Part shown: piece after piece, positions 1-11,162 of the stretch | How positions within the stretch are numbered: position 1 is the first letter of the stretch | Layout of the letters: the number at the start of each line of letters is the position of its first letter | Assembly (NCBI GenBank): GCA_028023455.1 | Contig: JAQFVV010012497.1 | Coordinates: forward strand, 3,348,001-3,412,000 | Length of the DNA stretch: 64,000 nucleotides | Source of the DNA: Epiperipatus broadwayi | Taxonomy: Eukaryota; Onychophora; Udeonychophora; Euonychophora; Peripatidae | Direction of reading: 5' to 3' | Program-made: the position numbers and the translations under genes | The notes under the pieces: generated by a model | Told to the model about the DNA's origin: nothing | The model's database searches: none | What the model saw: only the letters and a program-made list of their open reading frames with translations

Positions 1-1
1 G

Positions 2-930
2 GATGTTAAATGTGAAATTGGATTGAAACAGGGATATGTATTATCATCTTTATTATTTATTTTGTTTTTAAAAGAATTGGAGTTTGGAGATAATTGGACC
101 AAGAAGATTACATAATATGATGGCGTTTTTTGTTTGTTTGTTTGTTTGTTTGTTTTTGCAAATATGAAATTTTTTGGAACTAATGTAAAAGATATAGTAT
201 TGTTATTAGAGAAGTGTGGAGTGGCAAAAAGAAGTATGAAAATTAAATTTGGTAAATAAAAAATCTAAGATCCTAATATTTAATGAAAAAGTAAATTGAA
301 AAGTTAAAAATGGGAAATATTTGTCTTGAAGAAATGGAGGAATATAGATATTTAGATACTTGGTTAAACAGAAAAAGAAATTGTACAAATAGTTACGAAT
401 TAGAATTAAAAAGAAAAGTCAAATATTAAATGAGATAGATTGAAATCTGATATGATTCTTTTATATAAAGTTAATCAATGTTATATATTTAATAAATATG
501 AGATATCTAAAATTATTTGAGAAAGTAATGATAATGTTATTTTATTTAATATTTGGAAATAATGCTCTTAATATTGGTCAAATAATTCAGAAATTTTTAG
601 ATAGAATACAAAAAGAAATAGATAGCTCTGCATTGGATGGGATAGCATATGAGGCTATTCAAAGTGAAATTGGGTGAACTTTTTTTTATGAGGGAAATTA
701 AAAATAATTTTAACATATTTGGAAAGTTACAATACATGAATGAAGATTAGCAAAAATAGTATTTAATTGATTTGTGAAGAGAGGATAAGAAAGGTTTTAT
801 AATATTCAAAATTAATAGATGGGCAATTTATTTCCATATAATAATAAAAGAAATTAAATAAAGATGTAAAGAATGTATTAGGTATAAAATTATAAGATAT
901 AGGAAAATAATAGATAAGTTAACTAGTGAA
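2..930 (+). mobile_element. LINE relic, reverse transcriptase portion
   Basis: The first bases read in frame as DVKCEIGLKQGYVLSSLLF, the conserved GxxQGxxLSPLLF block of non-LTR retrotransposon reverse transcriptases. After a poly-T tract around 130-155, broken frames still give LLEKCGVAKRSMKIKF, EEMEEYRYLDTWLNRKRN, RIQKEIDSSALDGIAYEAIQ and GKLQYMNED, the order expected of the RT thumb and C-terminal part of such an element. Many stops and frameshifts show it is dead. It is cut at the window start and continues at 1545 after an LTR-like block. The clade (CR1/L2/Rex-like or other) is not resolved by eye. Confidence 0.75.
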
Positions 931-949
931 AAAGAAATAATAAACCTGA

Positions 950-1430
950 AAAACCAACAAAGCGGATAACACGTCATCCAGCTCATCTCGATGACTACGG
1001 GCTAAATTTAGCTAGGGAGAGGGATGTCATATCTGCCCTTGCCTTCAGAAATAGACTAGTCCAGATTCCTTCCTTATCTAATTGGATTGAGCACTCATTG
1101 CCGCTAACCAGAGTGTAAACATGTGGATAACCAATGTATAAACATAGCTAAAGGGTAAAACATAAGTATAACCAATGTGTAAGCACGTATATAAAATTCT
1201 ACCATTGGTTAGTATGAGCCATTAGGCAATGATGCTCTCTGAATCTGATTACTGCCAGTAAGATAGGGGATCTGGCAATAAATAGTCTGCTGTTTTGGAG
1301 GCAAGCCATACAGAGAGGGAGAGAACATCAACCTAACTTGCATGTGAATGTGTTCTCTATTGAAACCACTTTCAACTGGGGAGCTGGAAGTAAGTTAAAT
1401 TATTTGGCACGATCAGCTCATTATTGACTA
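950..1430. mobile_element. LTR-like block splitting a LINE (possible solo LTR)
   Basis: This stretch is richer in G+C than its surroundings. It has a TATA-like GTATATAAAA near 1187 and an AATAAA near 1279, the promoter and polyadenylation arrangement of an LTR on the + strand. LINE reading frames stop before it and resume after it. I could not fix the TG...CA ends or a target duplication, so the boundaries are approximate. It could equally be another kind of inserted repeat. Confidence 0.35.
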
Positions 1431-1544
1431 AGTTATACATAAAATTGTTTGTATTAATGATATAACGTATTCAATCAAACACAAGAAGTTTGAAAAATAA
1501 ATATGAATAAATAAATAGTTTGATGTTATATAAAAACATAAAAT

Positions 1545-1880
1545 ATGAAAAGATGTATGATAACATTAAAGGAACTTATTTTTATTTGGTGCAAGGACAA
1601 GAGCCTTAGATGCAAAGAATTAAAAAATGAAATAAGGATTTGGATTGTAGATATAGTTTATGTTGAGTTGGAAGATAGTATTGAACATTTATTTTTGGAA
1701 TGTAGGATGTTGAAAATGGATCAGGATAAATTATATGGAGAGTAGAAAAAATTTATAGGTAAAGCAAATGAAAGAGGTAAAGATTTTGTGATTTTTTTGT
1801 TTGGCCTTTATAACAAATTGAAGAATATGAGATATTGGAATTATCGAAACAGTTTCTATTAAAATGAAATAGAAGGAGAA
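1545..1880 (+). pseudogene. LINE relic, C-terminal zinc-knuckle-like region
   Basis: The frame starting at 1545 includes CKELKNEIRIW and LEDSIEHLFLECRMLK. The ExxxHLFxxC end is what remains of the CxxC...H...C motif near the C-terminus of many LINE ORF2 proteins; the leading cysteines are degraded. Downstream, shifted frames give KFIGKANERGKDFVIFLFGLYNKLKNMRYWNY. It lies in the order expected downstream of the RT relic at 2-930, so the two are probably one element separated by the insertion at about 950-1430. Confidence 0.6.
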
Positions 1881-3464
1881 AAAAATCAGGGCTGGAAAAA
1901 TAATTCAGTAATAAGGAATTAAAGTTATATAATGGTTTGTCAGAAGGAAATGTTTAACTAGACTAACACAATTTCTAGATATATAACTTGTATAGAGAAA
2001 CTTCTATTTTTATATAAGTAGAAACCACCATTTCACATCATGTATAACTGAAGTGACTAATTTAAAAAGTTGATTTCTTTGATAAATCTATATAGGTTGC
2101 ACAAGCACATTAGCTTAAGTTGTACAAAACATTTGTTATTAGCTTGCTTAGCCTAATAAATGATGACCACTGTTTGGATAGTAAAAATCAATATCCTGTA
2201 GCAGTGCTCAGTATTCAATCATGAAACTGAATGCCAACAACATTACAAAAAATTATAGACTATAAATTTTAAAGAATAACATTTATATAATTGCACCTTC
2301 AGTGATTTCGATGAAGACTAACAACTGACCACCCAGCAATTATTCCAGCATATATATCTTCCCAAGTCTGTATTTACCAATGTGAGCCAATCAGTCCTTA
2401 AGTTGGAGGAAATGCTAATCACTCTCATTACTATTCCCAGATCTGAATAAATAACTAAAAAATTATTTATACAGTACTCACAGTCCAACTGTACACAGTT
2501 CTCATGAGCCTTATCAGAATACACAAATAAAAATAAGATCGGTGCAATCTGTTTAAATTCCCTATCTGCTATTTACATCTACAGAGACTCGGTCTCTTGG
2601 ATGATGTCCCTCATAGCAGAAAAGTCGCTATAACTTTTTCAATAGCTTTTTCTTTGGGTCCTGTCTTCCTGATTCCCATGATGCAACAGCACCGTCACAT
2701 GAAGGATAAGAAAAAGCTACTCCTCCTTAATGCACACACTATATCTTTTCACAGTTTAATATCCAGTATTAATTATTATACAAGTTAATAGCTATTTACA
2801 TTACTATCCCCCCCAGTGCTGCTTCTTTTCACAAAATTATCATTAAGCTTTTAATTGTGTCAGGATACGTTCCTTTCACCTGCAATTAATATTTCTGATC
2901 TTGATTAAATTGATTCTCTGTCTGTATTCTTTTGCTTAATTAGTTTATATTTAGCTTGATGCTCCAATTAAACAATATAAGCCTTTTCTATACTTAAATC
3001 CATTAAGCTTTTCTGGCATTACTATTCACATTTCTTTTATCTATCACAATTAATTACAATATCTGCCTATATTTAAGTTTCTATTCTTTTTTTTTTTTCT
3101 GGATCACAAGTCCTAGCTTTATAACTTATACAAATTACGGTTAATAATGCCATATTTTTTCCAAAATATAACAAGCAGAAGCACTAAAAAGTCACAAAAT
3201 AAACTATGGAGACTTGATTTTCATCACCATTTCAATGTTCATTAATTTTATTCACTTCTTTTGCCGCTATTTCTATTATTTATCTTTCAAAATGATTACA
3301 AATGATCGTTATTTTTTGTGTGTGTAATAATTGAAATTTTTCATATATAAATATAAATACATATACATGAGTATGTATATGTGACTTTTGATACTGTAAG
3401 TATTTGTATAATTATATTCTTTATGGTCTAATATTGATATAGATAAATATATTTTTCATTTTAG
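1881..3464. other. AT-rich non-coding stretch upstream of the first visible hexokinase exon
   Basis: No gene is recognised. A patch at about 2290-2815 is slightly richer in G+C and holds short ORFs on both strands that match no family I know. Poly-T and polypyrimidine tracts occur near 3090 and a TA/TG-rich run at 3340-3400. The last bases form the polypyrimidine tract and AG acceptor of the exon at 3465. Earlier hexokinase exons should lie upstream of this window. Confidence 0.5.
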
Positions 3465-3680
3465 TTATTTGATCATATCGCTGACTGTATAAACCAGTTC
3501 ATGAAGGACCATGATCTCATTTCAAAACGACTTGCTTTAGGATTTACCTTTTCATTTCCTTGTCGCCAACATGGTTTGACTTCTGCAATTCTTGTGCGAT
3601 GGACTAAAGGTTTTAATTGTGAAGGAGTTGTAGGAAAAGATGTAGTTAAATTACTAATTCAGTCACTAGAAAGAAGAACT
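3465..3680 (+). CDS. HK: hexokinase, internal exon (FSFPC / TKGF block)
   Basis: Hexokinase phosphorylates glucose with ATP to glucose 6-phosphate, the first step of glycolysis. This exon encodes 72 residues, from LFDHIADCINQFMKDHD through GFTFSFPC and WTKGFNCEGVVGKDVVKLL to LERRT. FSFPC and TKGF are the sugar-binding hallmarks of the small domain. It opens after a TTTTCATTTTAG acceptor, and its donor is ACT|GTAAGT; both borders are phase 0. The ATG at 3501 (M in QFMKDHD) is internal, not the start. In animal hexokinases this segment falls at roughly residues 125-195, so upstream exons are missing. The next exon lies 36 kb downstream, and no stop or frameshift was found. Confidence 0.95.
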
Positions 3681-5430
3681 GTAAGTTTATTTATTTTAAT
3701 TTCTATAATTTTTTTTTAATGTTTTTATTCATTACAGTTTTGTTTTGAAAGCATAAAAATTATATTTTATGCATGTATGAATGTCATTTTTTTGTTTGTT
3801 TGTTTAAACTAAAAACTTCAAAGCATATTTTAAGTTTTGATAACTTAACAAAATTTTGTATGTTTTGGGATTTTACTGTATTATTTGCTTAATTTTTGAA
3901 AATTTATAGAGCTGAAGTAATTATTTAATTAAGAATATACAGTATACTCATATACATAATTAGCAATTATAAATAATTTATAAAAGTCAATTTTAAATAA
4001 TAAAATGTTGATGAACTTATTTTTATTTTATTTGTTTATTGTTGAGTTTGTCATTGTGTTTAGTCTTTTTGAATTTAAATTATCATAAAATTATTTGTTG
4101 TCATGACTTTATTAGTGTAATATATGTCCATTACTAAACTATATTCTTAAATTGATGTTTATATAAATTAATTAATTATTCCTTAATGAAGTTTAAAACA
4201 GCTAATACACCTATAAAAAATTCTTATCAGTTTTGACATTTTATTTTTGTATGATATCAAAGTTGATAAGAATTCATTACCATAAAATTAAACTTTATTA
4301 AGCAATAATTAATTTTAAATTTATATTATTATATATTATTAAAAAAAAATGTTTATATATAATTACACATAGATGAATCTGGATAATATATCTTTATATA
4401 TACAAATATGTTTCAAATATATGCTTTAGAAACAGTTAAAGGAACTATCAAAATGTTTATATGAGTTACATTTTAGAAAGAACAATTATTCTAATTGTAC
4501 TTTTTGGAAAATAATTCATAATGACTGATATTAAGTTTTATGAGTATAAAAAATATCATTTCCTATCCATTCTTTGTACACACAAGTAAGTGAATATTGC
4601 AGATTAAAGCTTTATTGTACTTACATATATGAGGATGATTTAGAACAAATAGAGATCTTCAAAAAGTTATTTGCTAGGTTTGGATGACTAATAGCAGTCT
4701 GTAACTTGATCTTCAGAAATTTAAGTAGTATTTTGAAAAATATTATATAAAAGTATATATTATTCAAACTATAAAAGGGAATACTTAAGGGAAAATAATC
4801 AGATCAGATTCTAATGAAGGATGTATTTTAAGTTTCTCTGATATAGCTCCTACTAAAGGTTGACATGAAGTTTTATTTTAGCCATGACAAATAGTCATAT
4901 ACCTTGCTAGCCACAAAAATATTTAATAGAGTAAGAGCAGTTTTTATCAAGCTTATATGTTTTAAGAGAAAGTTTTTTATAATAATTGTACTGAAAGTCA
5001 TATTAGAGACATGTAAAACTTTTTGATTACCAAAATAAAGTCATCTGTCTTAATACATATAAAAAGAATGTATCTTCTATCTCGTATAATTTACACGAGG
5101 CATTCAGAAATTATTTGTGCACTAATTCCAGAAATAGCAAGATTGGGAACATGCCATTAATAATTTAAGTAGCTATGGCATTGATAATTATATATTTGTA
5201 TATGTATCTTAATGATTAAAACTTATAGTGCAAACAACTGTGATCTTATGTTATTATTTGATTATAGAACCTTAGTTCCATATTATTTTACTTGCCTTTC
5301 AAATGAAAGAGAATATAACATACATAGAATTTAAAATACTTGTTTATATATTTATGTATTAGTATCAAATTCTTTCTGTATGACTGCTATTGAATAGCAT
5401 GACTTAAAAAAAAAAAAATTAAATGCTTAA
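3681..5430. other. hexokinase intron, 5' part: nothing recognised
   Basis: AT-rich intron sequence with many short poly-A and poly-T runs and TA microsatellite. No coding remnant or structured repeat was recognised. Confidence 0.5.
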
Positions 5431-5697
5431 TAATAAATGAATACGTTCACTGCCAATACAAGATATAGCATTTAAAAAAGAATAAAATGAGTCCACTTAT
5501 TCTTTCTGAACCCAAATGTTTATATATGGGCAAATCTTAAGTACTGGCAAAGAAAGCGTGAAGATAGATCATTCACTTTAAATTACAGTTCGCATTGCCC
5601 ATATATAAACATTTGGGTTCGGAAAGAATAAGTGGATTCATTTTATTCTTTCTTAAATGCTATATCTTGTATTGGCAGTGAAAGTATTCATTTATTA
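5431..5697. mobile_element. foldback MITE, ~105-bp arms, TTAA flanks
   Basis: The outer arms begin TAATAAATGAATAC and are inverted copies of each other for about 105 bp each, with few mismatches, around a 55-65 bp centre. Inner arm landmarks are CCAAATGTTTATATATGGGC and its complement. TTAA stands immediately to the left (5427-5430) and TTTAA to the right (5698-5702). This fits a TTAA target duplication of the piggyBac/Kolobok type, allowing one base of slippage. No coding capacity. It sits in the hexokinase intron. Confidence 0.8.
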
Positions 5698-7804
5698 TTT
5701 AACACTCGTAAAAGCGCATGTACAATAGCTGTAAAAGGCTGATATTTAATGTATTACAATTATAAACATTGCGCTATATAAATAAATGCTTATTTATAAA
5801 TGCTTAATAATGTTTTTAAAATGAAAAAATGTCAAATACAATTAAATTATTTAACTATCTCTACATCTTTTTTTTTTTTTCAATATGTAGAATCTTGTTG
5901 AAAAACATTTTGCAAATAATCAATTGGGCTGCAGAATCAAGTATAACATATGGGCAAAATACACTGTCCATTTGTAAAAAAACAAAAAGCATTAATTTTT
6001 CTGGAGAATTAAAATAGGATTGAAGGGATTGGTTCAGAATTTTAAATAGGTATTAAATTAAATCCATCAATTTGGCTTTATTTAAATGTAAACTTTATTG
6101 CTTCTGGTATGAACTGAATAAAAATGTATATTTAAATTTTTAGAAAAGATATTCATTGATTATTACGTTAGGATATATTTCTTGTAGTTTCTTAGCTAAT
6201 ATATTTGAAGCCTTTGTGTGTGTTTAATGAGTGTTATTTTTTTTGATCTGATTAAAACTGTATTTACTATTATTAACAGAAGCTAAATCTTGGGCATGCA
6301 CATTTCTACATTTAATATGATAAACAGAAAATCAATGCCACATTTCTCATCATAAATGTTATGTTAGGTCAAATATATTAAATTATGAGTTTATATTAAA
6401 AATTTTAATCATTTTTTTTATTTTTCCTAGCTACTGAAATTGCTATGGGAAGTGGTTTTTTCATACTATGAAAGCTATAGCTTTGTAAAAACTTTGGTAT
6501 TTTTGGTACCATTGATTTTACAAATTCACTATTTATTGACAAAGATTATTCGCTCCTATAAGACTATTTTATATTTTTTTTAATTTTTGCCTCTGCAACT
6601 TTGTGCTTATTTTAGATTTTATGCTTTACATATTTTATTATCTTCCCTAGAACTAAATTGATATAAAAACATTACTTATTTAGACCAATCTGGAGAATGT
6701 ATGTGATGGTGTATTTAGCAATCATATTGAGATTTATTGCATATTTTCTGGCTTTATTTAGAATCAATAATCACACTATTCAGAGTATTTGTAATTGGTT
6801 AATTGTACTTTGATTGTTGTGATACTTTGATTGTTGTGATTAATATTTATGCTTTCATGATATTGGATAAACATAGCATTTATTCATTTAAGGATGTATA
6901 TCATAGAATAATCTTGTGAGTTTGCTTTTAAACTGCTGATAATATTATTTATATATGAGTTTATAAAAAATTATCTTTATTAGCTAATTATTATTTTATT
7001 TATTGTAATAACTAAGCACTTCATTACTGAACATTTAAAGTAGTCCAATCACAGGATTTGATTTTAATGTAGGGATCCCATCATTCCAGTTCTTAGAAAT
7101 CTTGATCCTGTGTTCCAAGAACAGGTATCAGGGTAGCAAATTCTCCAGTTTTCTGTAAAAACTTTCTTTCGCTGTCACACAAAACTCGTAGTATTTATTA
7201 TTTAATAAATGTTTTGTTTCATTCTGTTGTCATTGTATAAGATATGCAATTTCGTTTGTTTGTGCCATATAATTTTATTTCATGGTATATCAGAATATCT
7301 CATAAATTTTAATCATTCAATATTTAATTTTTATTTTGAGCTTCATCAGCAGGATAATTAAAATATCTAATCTGATACTACATAAAATTGAACACATGTA
7401 CGAGATTATTTCACATTTTCTTTGTATGCTTAAATCGAAATGTAAATATAAATGCTAGCATGTAGTAGTGAAATATTATTGGTCTAATAAAGTTGCATGA
7501 GTATTATCAATGTAAATGATGTTAAACAAATTAATTTGAAAACAAAAATGTATGCACCTTGCATTTGTGGTGTTCTCTTTTTTTCTATAATTGTAGGATC
7601 CTTATTTTAGTGTCCTAGTAAATTATAAAATGTCATTTACATTGATTATTTTATGAATAGTGCTTGTAAGCAGTAGGATACTTTCAGGAATTTTATTATT
7701 ATTATTATTTTATATTGCCTAGATACATTGTAAATGTATAAAATATAAAAATGTGCATTAATTCTTTACTAGTGAATTTATGACACTGAACACATTTTAT
7801 ACAT
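5698..7804. other. hexokinase intron: nothing recognised
   Basis: AT-rich sequence. Short ORFs such as the one at 5829-6017 are low-complexity and look like chance. A small direct repeat of GATACTTTGATTGTTGTGAT-like sequence occurs near 6810-6840. No gene or element boundary was found. Confidence 0.45.
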
Positions 7805-8772
7805 TACACCTGGGTCTCGTTTTATGTGGTAGATAGGTTCCACAGAAAACCTGCATTAAAAAAATCGCCAAAAATAGACTTATCTTACTTAAAAAAATGG
7901 GGGATAGGATCTGTAATTTTCAGAATTTGCATAAAAGCAAAGCAACAAGAAAAAATTTCTTTAAAATTCGCATTAAAAAAAATAAGCAAATAAAGTATGA
8001 CTAATAAAAAATTTCAAATATTTGAAAAAAATTAATACAAGACAATTTTTTTTTTACTTTTTTTATTAACTACAGTATTTAATTTTACATTTTTCATACA
8101 TATTTTAATCATTACCACTAGCATTTGTTTGTAAGCTGGCAAGAAATCAGATTTGATGTGATGTGATGTTATTGTGGTTTCTCCTTAAACGAAGTCAACA
8201 ATCTCTCAGCAATTATGCCCAGAGAAACCTGTTAGCCACTTTATTTTTATTTGTGGTGTGATGTACAACTAAGCCACTTTCAGTCTTGGTTTTCTGTTTT
8301 TGTATTTAAAAAATGAGATTGCAATGAAACAAAAAGATTATACATTATCATTAGAAAGATTATTTTCAGTTTATAAAATCTTCGTTTTTTATTTTAAAAA
8401 TCTAAAAGTTTATTTATTTCTGTTATATATAACAAAATACGGTTTAAGAGTTTAAATTTTTTGAATATTTATTGCGATATTTTTATATGTAAGTATAAAT
8501 CTATTATTATTATTTACTCATTAATATAAATAGGTTATTTACATAGAAGCTAAAATTCTAATTACAGCTTCAGGCTATATTCATGTTAGCTTCTAATATA
8601 AGTTATATTTTTGAAAGAAAAAAGTATTTCAAGTGAAAATAAGTTATTAATAATTTAAATTTCTTGATATCTAATAAATATAGTGAAATATGAAATATAT
8701 TGAGAAGAAACGTAAATCGCATAACTTCAAAATCGCATTAAACTAATCCGCATAAAACAAGACCCAGGTGTA
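7805..8772. mobile_element. pogo/Tigger-like non-autonomous DNA transposon, copy 1
   Basis: The ends are inverted: TACACCTGGGTCTCGTTTTA on the left and TAAAACAAGACCCAGGTGTA on the right, each bounded by TA, the target of Tc1/mariner-superfamily elements. The terminus, with CTCGTTTTATG..GG...GGTTCC, resembles the Tigger/pogo end family. That is an inference from pattern. The interior is AT-rich with no transposase frame. A second copy lies at 44993-46290 and shares internal segments such as CTTAAACGAAGTCAA and the AAAATTTCTT..AAAATT..CAT tract. Confidence 0.8.
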
Positions 8773-9149
8773 TATGGTATATAATTTGTTCGGTTGCAGA
8801 TTTTAATAAATACTGTTAATTTATAATGAAAATATTAATAGTTTCTTTTATGCTGAATGTACTATTAGTGAAATAGAATGCATATAGCATGTAGAAGAAT
8901 GAATGTAATTATATTTTATTCCAAATATATTATATTTCTTATATTTATTAATATTGATGAACTTATATTACTTTTTAAATTTGTTTTTTTTTTTGGTCGA
9001 TATTATAATTCTATATTAAATTTTACTCAATTAAAATATGGGCAATTTATAACTGCTTTAATATATAAAACCAACAAAACATCATGTGATTTCAGCTTAT
9101 ATAATATTTTTAAGTAGAAAATCTATTTCTTTTATTTCAGCCCTGCCAT

Positions 9150-9345
9150 CTAGTATAAATTTAAATAGTCAATAGTTACCAGATGGTAGTTCTTAATAAA
9201 TCCTTATGATCCAAATCGAAAACTCCTCACTATTGAAAGCAAGAAGCTAGCAACTAGTTCTGGGGATATGAATAAATTAGCATTTAGATGGGATTTATTG
9301 AGTATTGTTATCTGATATCTATTGATTACTCAAGCATATACTAGG
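9150..9345 (+). repeat. degenerate copy of the 26.4-kb repeat (Penelope-tail-like)
   Basis: The segment ACTCCTCACTATTGAAAGC ... CTAGTTCTGGGGATATGAATAAATTAGCATTTAGATGGG aligns by eye with 26425-26510 (ACTCCTCACTGATGAAGGAC ... CTAGTCTGGGGATATTGGATG ... GCACTAGATGGGG). It is strongly decayed and has no coding content. Confidence 0.55.
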
Positions 9346-10041
9346 GAGTAGAACTGGAGTAGAAGCAATAAATTTATTTTAATGTATAATGTACTGTTAT
9401 TTTGTAGCATAAATACAATTAATTAAATGTAATTGTTTTTGCCTGTTATTTTTAGTGTGCAAGTGATTTGGTTTTTAGGGGCAAAATTGAATTTGATCAC
9501 ATTCTTGTTGAAAACACGATAATTAGGGAGGACAACAATAATATTGAGAAAAAATTTTTCACCTCTGTAAATACGTATGTTTAGCTCTTTAATGCGAATA
9601 ATGACTGATTAATAGCTGTGCATATATATATAAGATTTTTTTTTTGCTAATATTGTTATTATCAGTCTCAGTCCCATTGTTTTTAATGTAATTTTATAAT
9701 TTATATCAGTTGGATATCCATGGCATCTCTACAAAAGTCATTATGAAATAAAGTAATTATTAAAAGTTATATGAATTATATATTGTTAGTAAATAATCTT
9801 TGAATTATTATTTATGGCAATATAAAGTTTAATAATGATCTTCATCAAGTATGCTTTAGTGTGCTATAATTTCAATTTTTTGTTATTATAGTTCTATATT
9901 TGATTTATAATTTAAGGTCATGCATATTTATTGGAAGCATTGTAATTCTATTCCATGTTTTTTAAGATAGTTAATTGTGATTTTGCTTATGAGATCACTG
10001 TAAAACTCTGCTTTATTGTGTATACGTATATATTATAAACT
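9346..10041. other. hexokinase intron: nothing recognised
   Basis: AT-rich sequence with TA microsatellite near 9622 and poly-T near 9636. No gene or repeat boundary was recognised. Confidence 0.4.
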
Positions 10042-10052
10042 AGACAGTACAG
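10042..10052. repeat. left target-site duplication of the RTE insertion
   Basis: AGACAGTACAG here matches AGACAATACAG at 12636-12646 with one mismatch. The two copies exactly bracket the rearranged RTE element. Confidence 0.7.
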
Positions 10053-11160
10053 ATATGGTACTTCTTCTTTATTACTATATAATTCTTGATAGAAGTCTTC
10101 TATCCATTTCATGATGTCATCTCTCTATTTAGTAATAGTTCCATCTTTTTTCCTTATTGCAGATACAAATTTCCTACCAATACCAAAATGTTGTTTTACA
10201 TTTTTGAGACTTTTATTCTCTTCTACAGCTTTCCTTACTAATTCACAGTTGCACTTTCTTATATCATTTTCAACTCTTTTCTGCACCATTTTACAGAATT
10301 CGAGGTATTCAATCCTTTTTAATGCATCATTTTTGTATATCTTCATATTCCTTCTTTTCTTCATAAATTCTCTAGTCTCAGTAGAAATTTTATTGGTCAA
10401 TTGCTGCTTTTTTCTACCAGCTATCTTTGTTGCAGTTTTTAAAAGTGTATCAGTTATTTTTTTTATTAATTTCATTCAAATCTGAATCATGTTCAAAATC
10501 TACTAATACTTGAAACCGATTTGAATGTTCTAATTTAAATTCATTAGAGTGTTTCTGAAAATTAGGAATATCAACTGTAAATATTGTTTTTCTTGATAAT
10601 TTTTGTCTCTCTAGTTTTGCATTAACACGTATCTTACATCTTACTAATCGATGATCACTTCTTGGGTTAAATTTATTAAGAACATTACAATCTTGAAATA
10701 TATATTTTCTGTTACTGTATCTTTATTTGGATGCTTCCATGCCCATTTCCTTTTAACATTTTTCTCAAAAAAAGAATTAATAATATATTCTTTTTCTGCA
10801 AACTCCACAAGTCTATGACCTCTCTCATTTCTATTACCATAACCAAAAATACCTACAGCACTTTCATCTTTCATTTGTTTACCAATTCTAGCATTAAAGG
10901 CTCCCATAACAATTTTAAAATGTTGTTCTGATCAAAAACCTTTTGTACATCCATATAAAAATCTTCTACTACTTCATCACTATGAGAACTTGTTGGGGCA
11001 TAAACCTGAATCATCTGCATTTGGTATCTGCTATTAACTTGTGTAACTAATCTTGCCACTCTGTCCGATACACAATCAATCTCCACAATGTTGTTCTTCC
11101 ACTTATTATTTATAATGAATCCCATATCTATTATATCTTCCGGATTACCCAGAATTTTAA
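10053..11160 (-). pseudogene. RTE endonuclease domain, 5'-truncated and inverted
   Basis: Read on the minus strand, the fragments are MGFIINNKWKNNIVEIDC..SDRVARL, QMIQVYAPTSSHSDEVVEDFY, then GAFNARIGKQ, GYGNRNERGHRLVEFAEK, WAWKHPNKDT, RSDHRLVRCKIRV and a long linker with RRNMKIYKNDALKRIEYLEF and KKDGTITK. These are the APE-type endonuclease blocks of RTE elements in order. The family motif GDFNA reads GAFNA here, so a catalytic aspartate is lost. SDHRL is kept. The first ~90-100 residues of the domain are missing. Several frameshifts and a stop before RDDIMKWIEDFYQEL confirm it is inactive. Confidence 0.88.
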
Positions 11161-11162
11161 AT

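Noticed and set aside
2597-2788. 63-codon ORF in a GC-richer patch upstream of the hexokinase exon
   Set aside because: No match to hexokinase N-terminal sequence and no splice-site context. Probably chance within repeat-derived sequence.
10111-10485. + strand ORF of 124 codons
   Set aside because: It is the antisense shadow of the inverted RTE endonuclease/linker frame at 10125-10475 on the minus strand.
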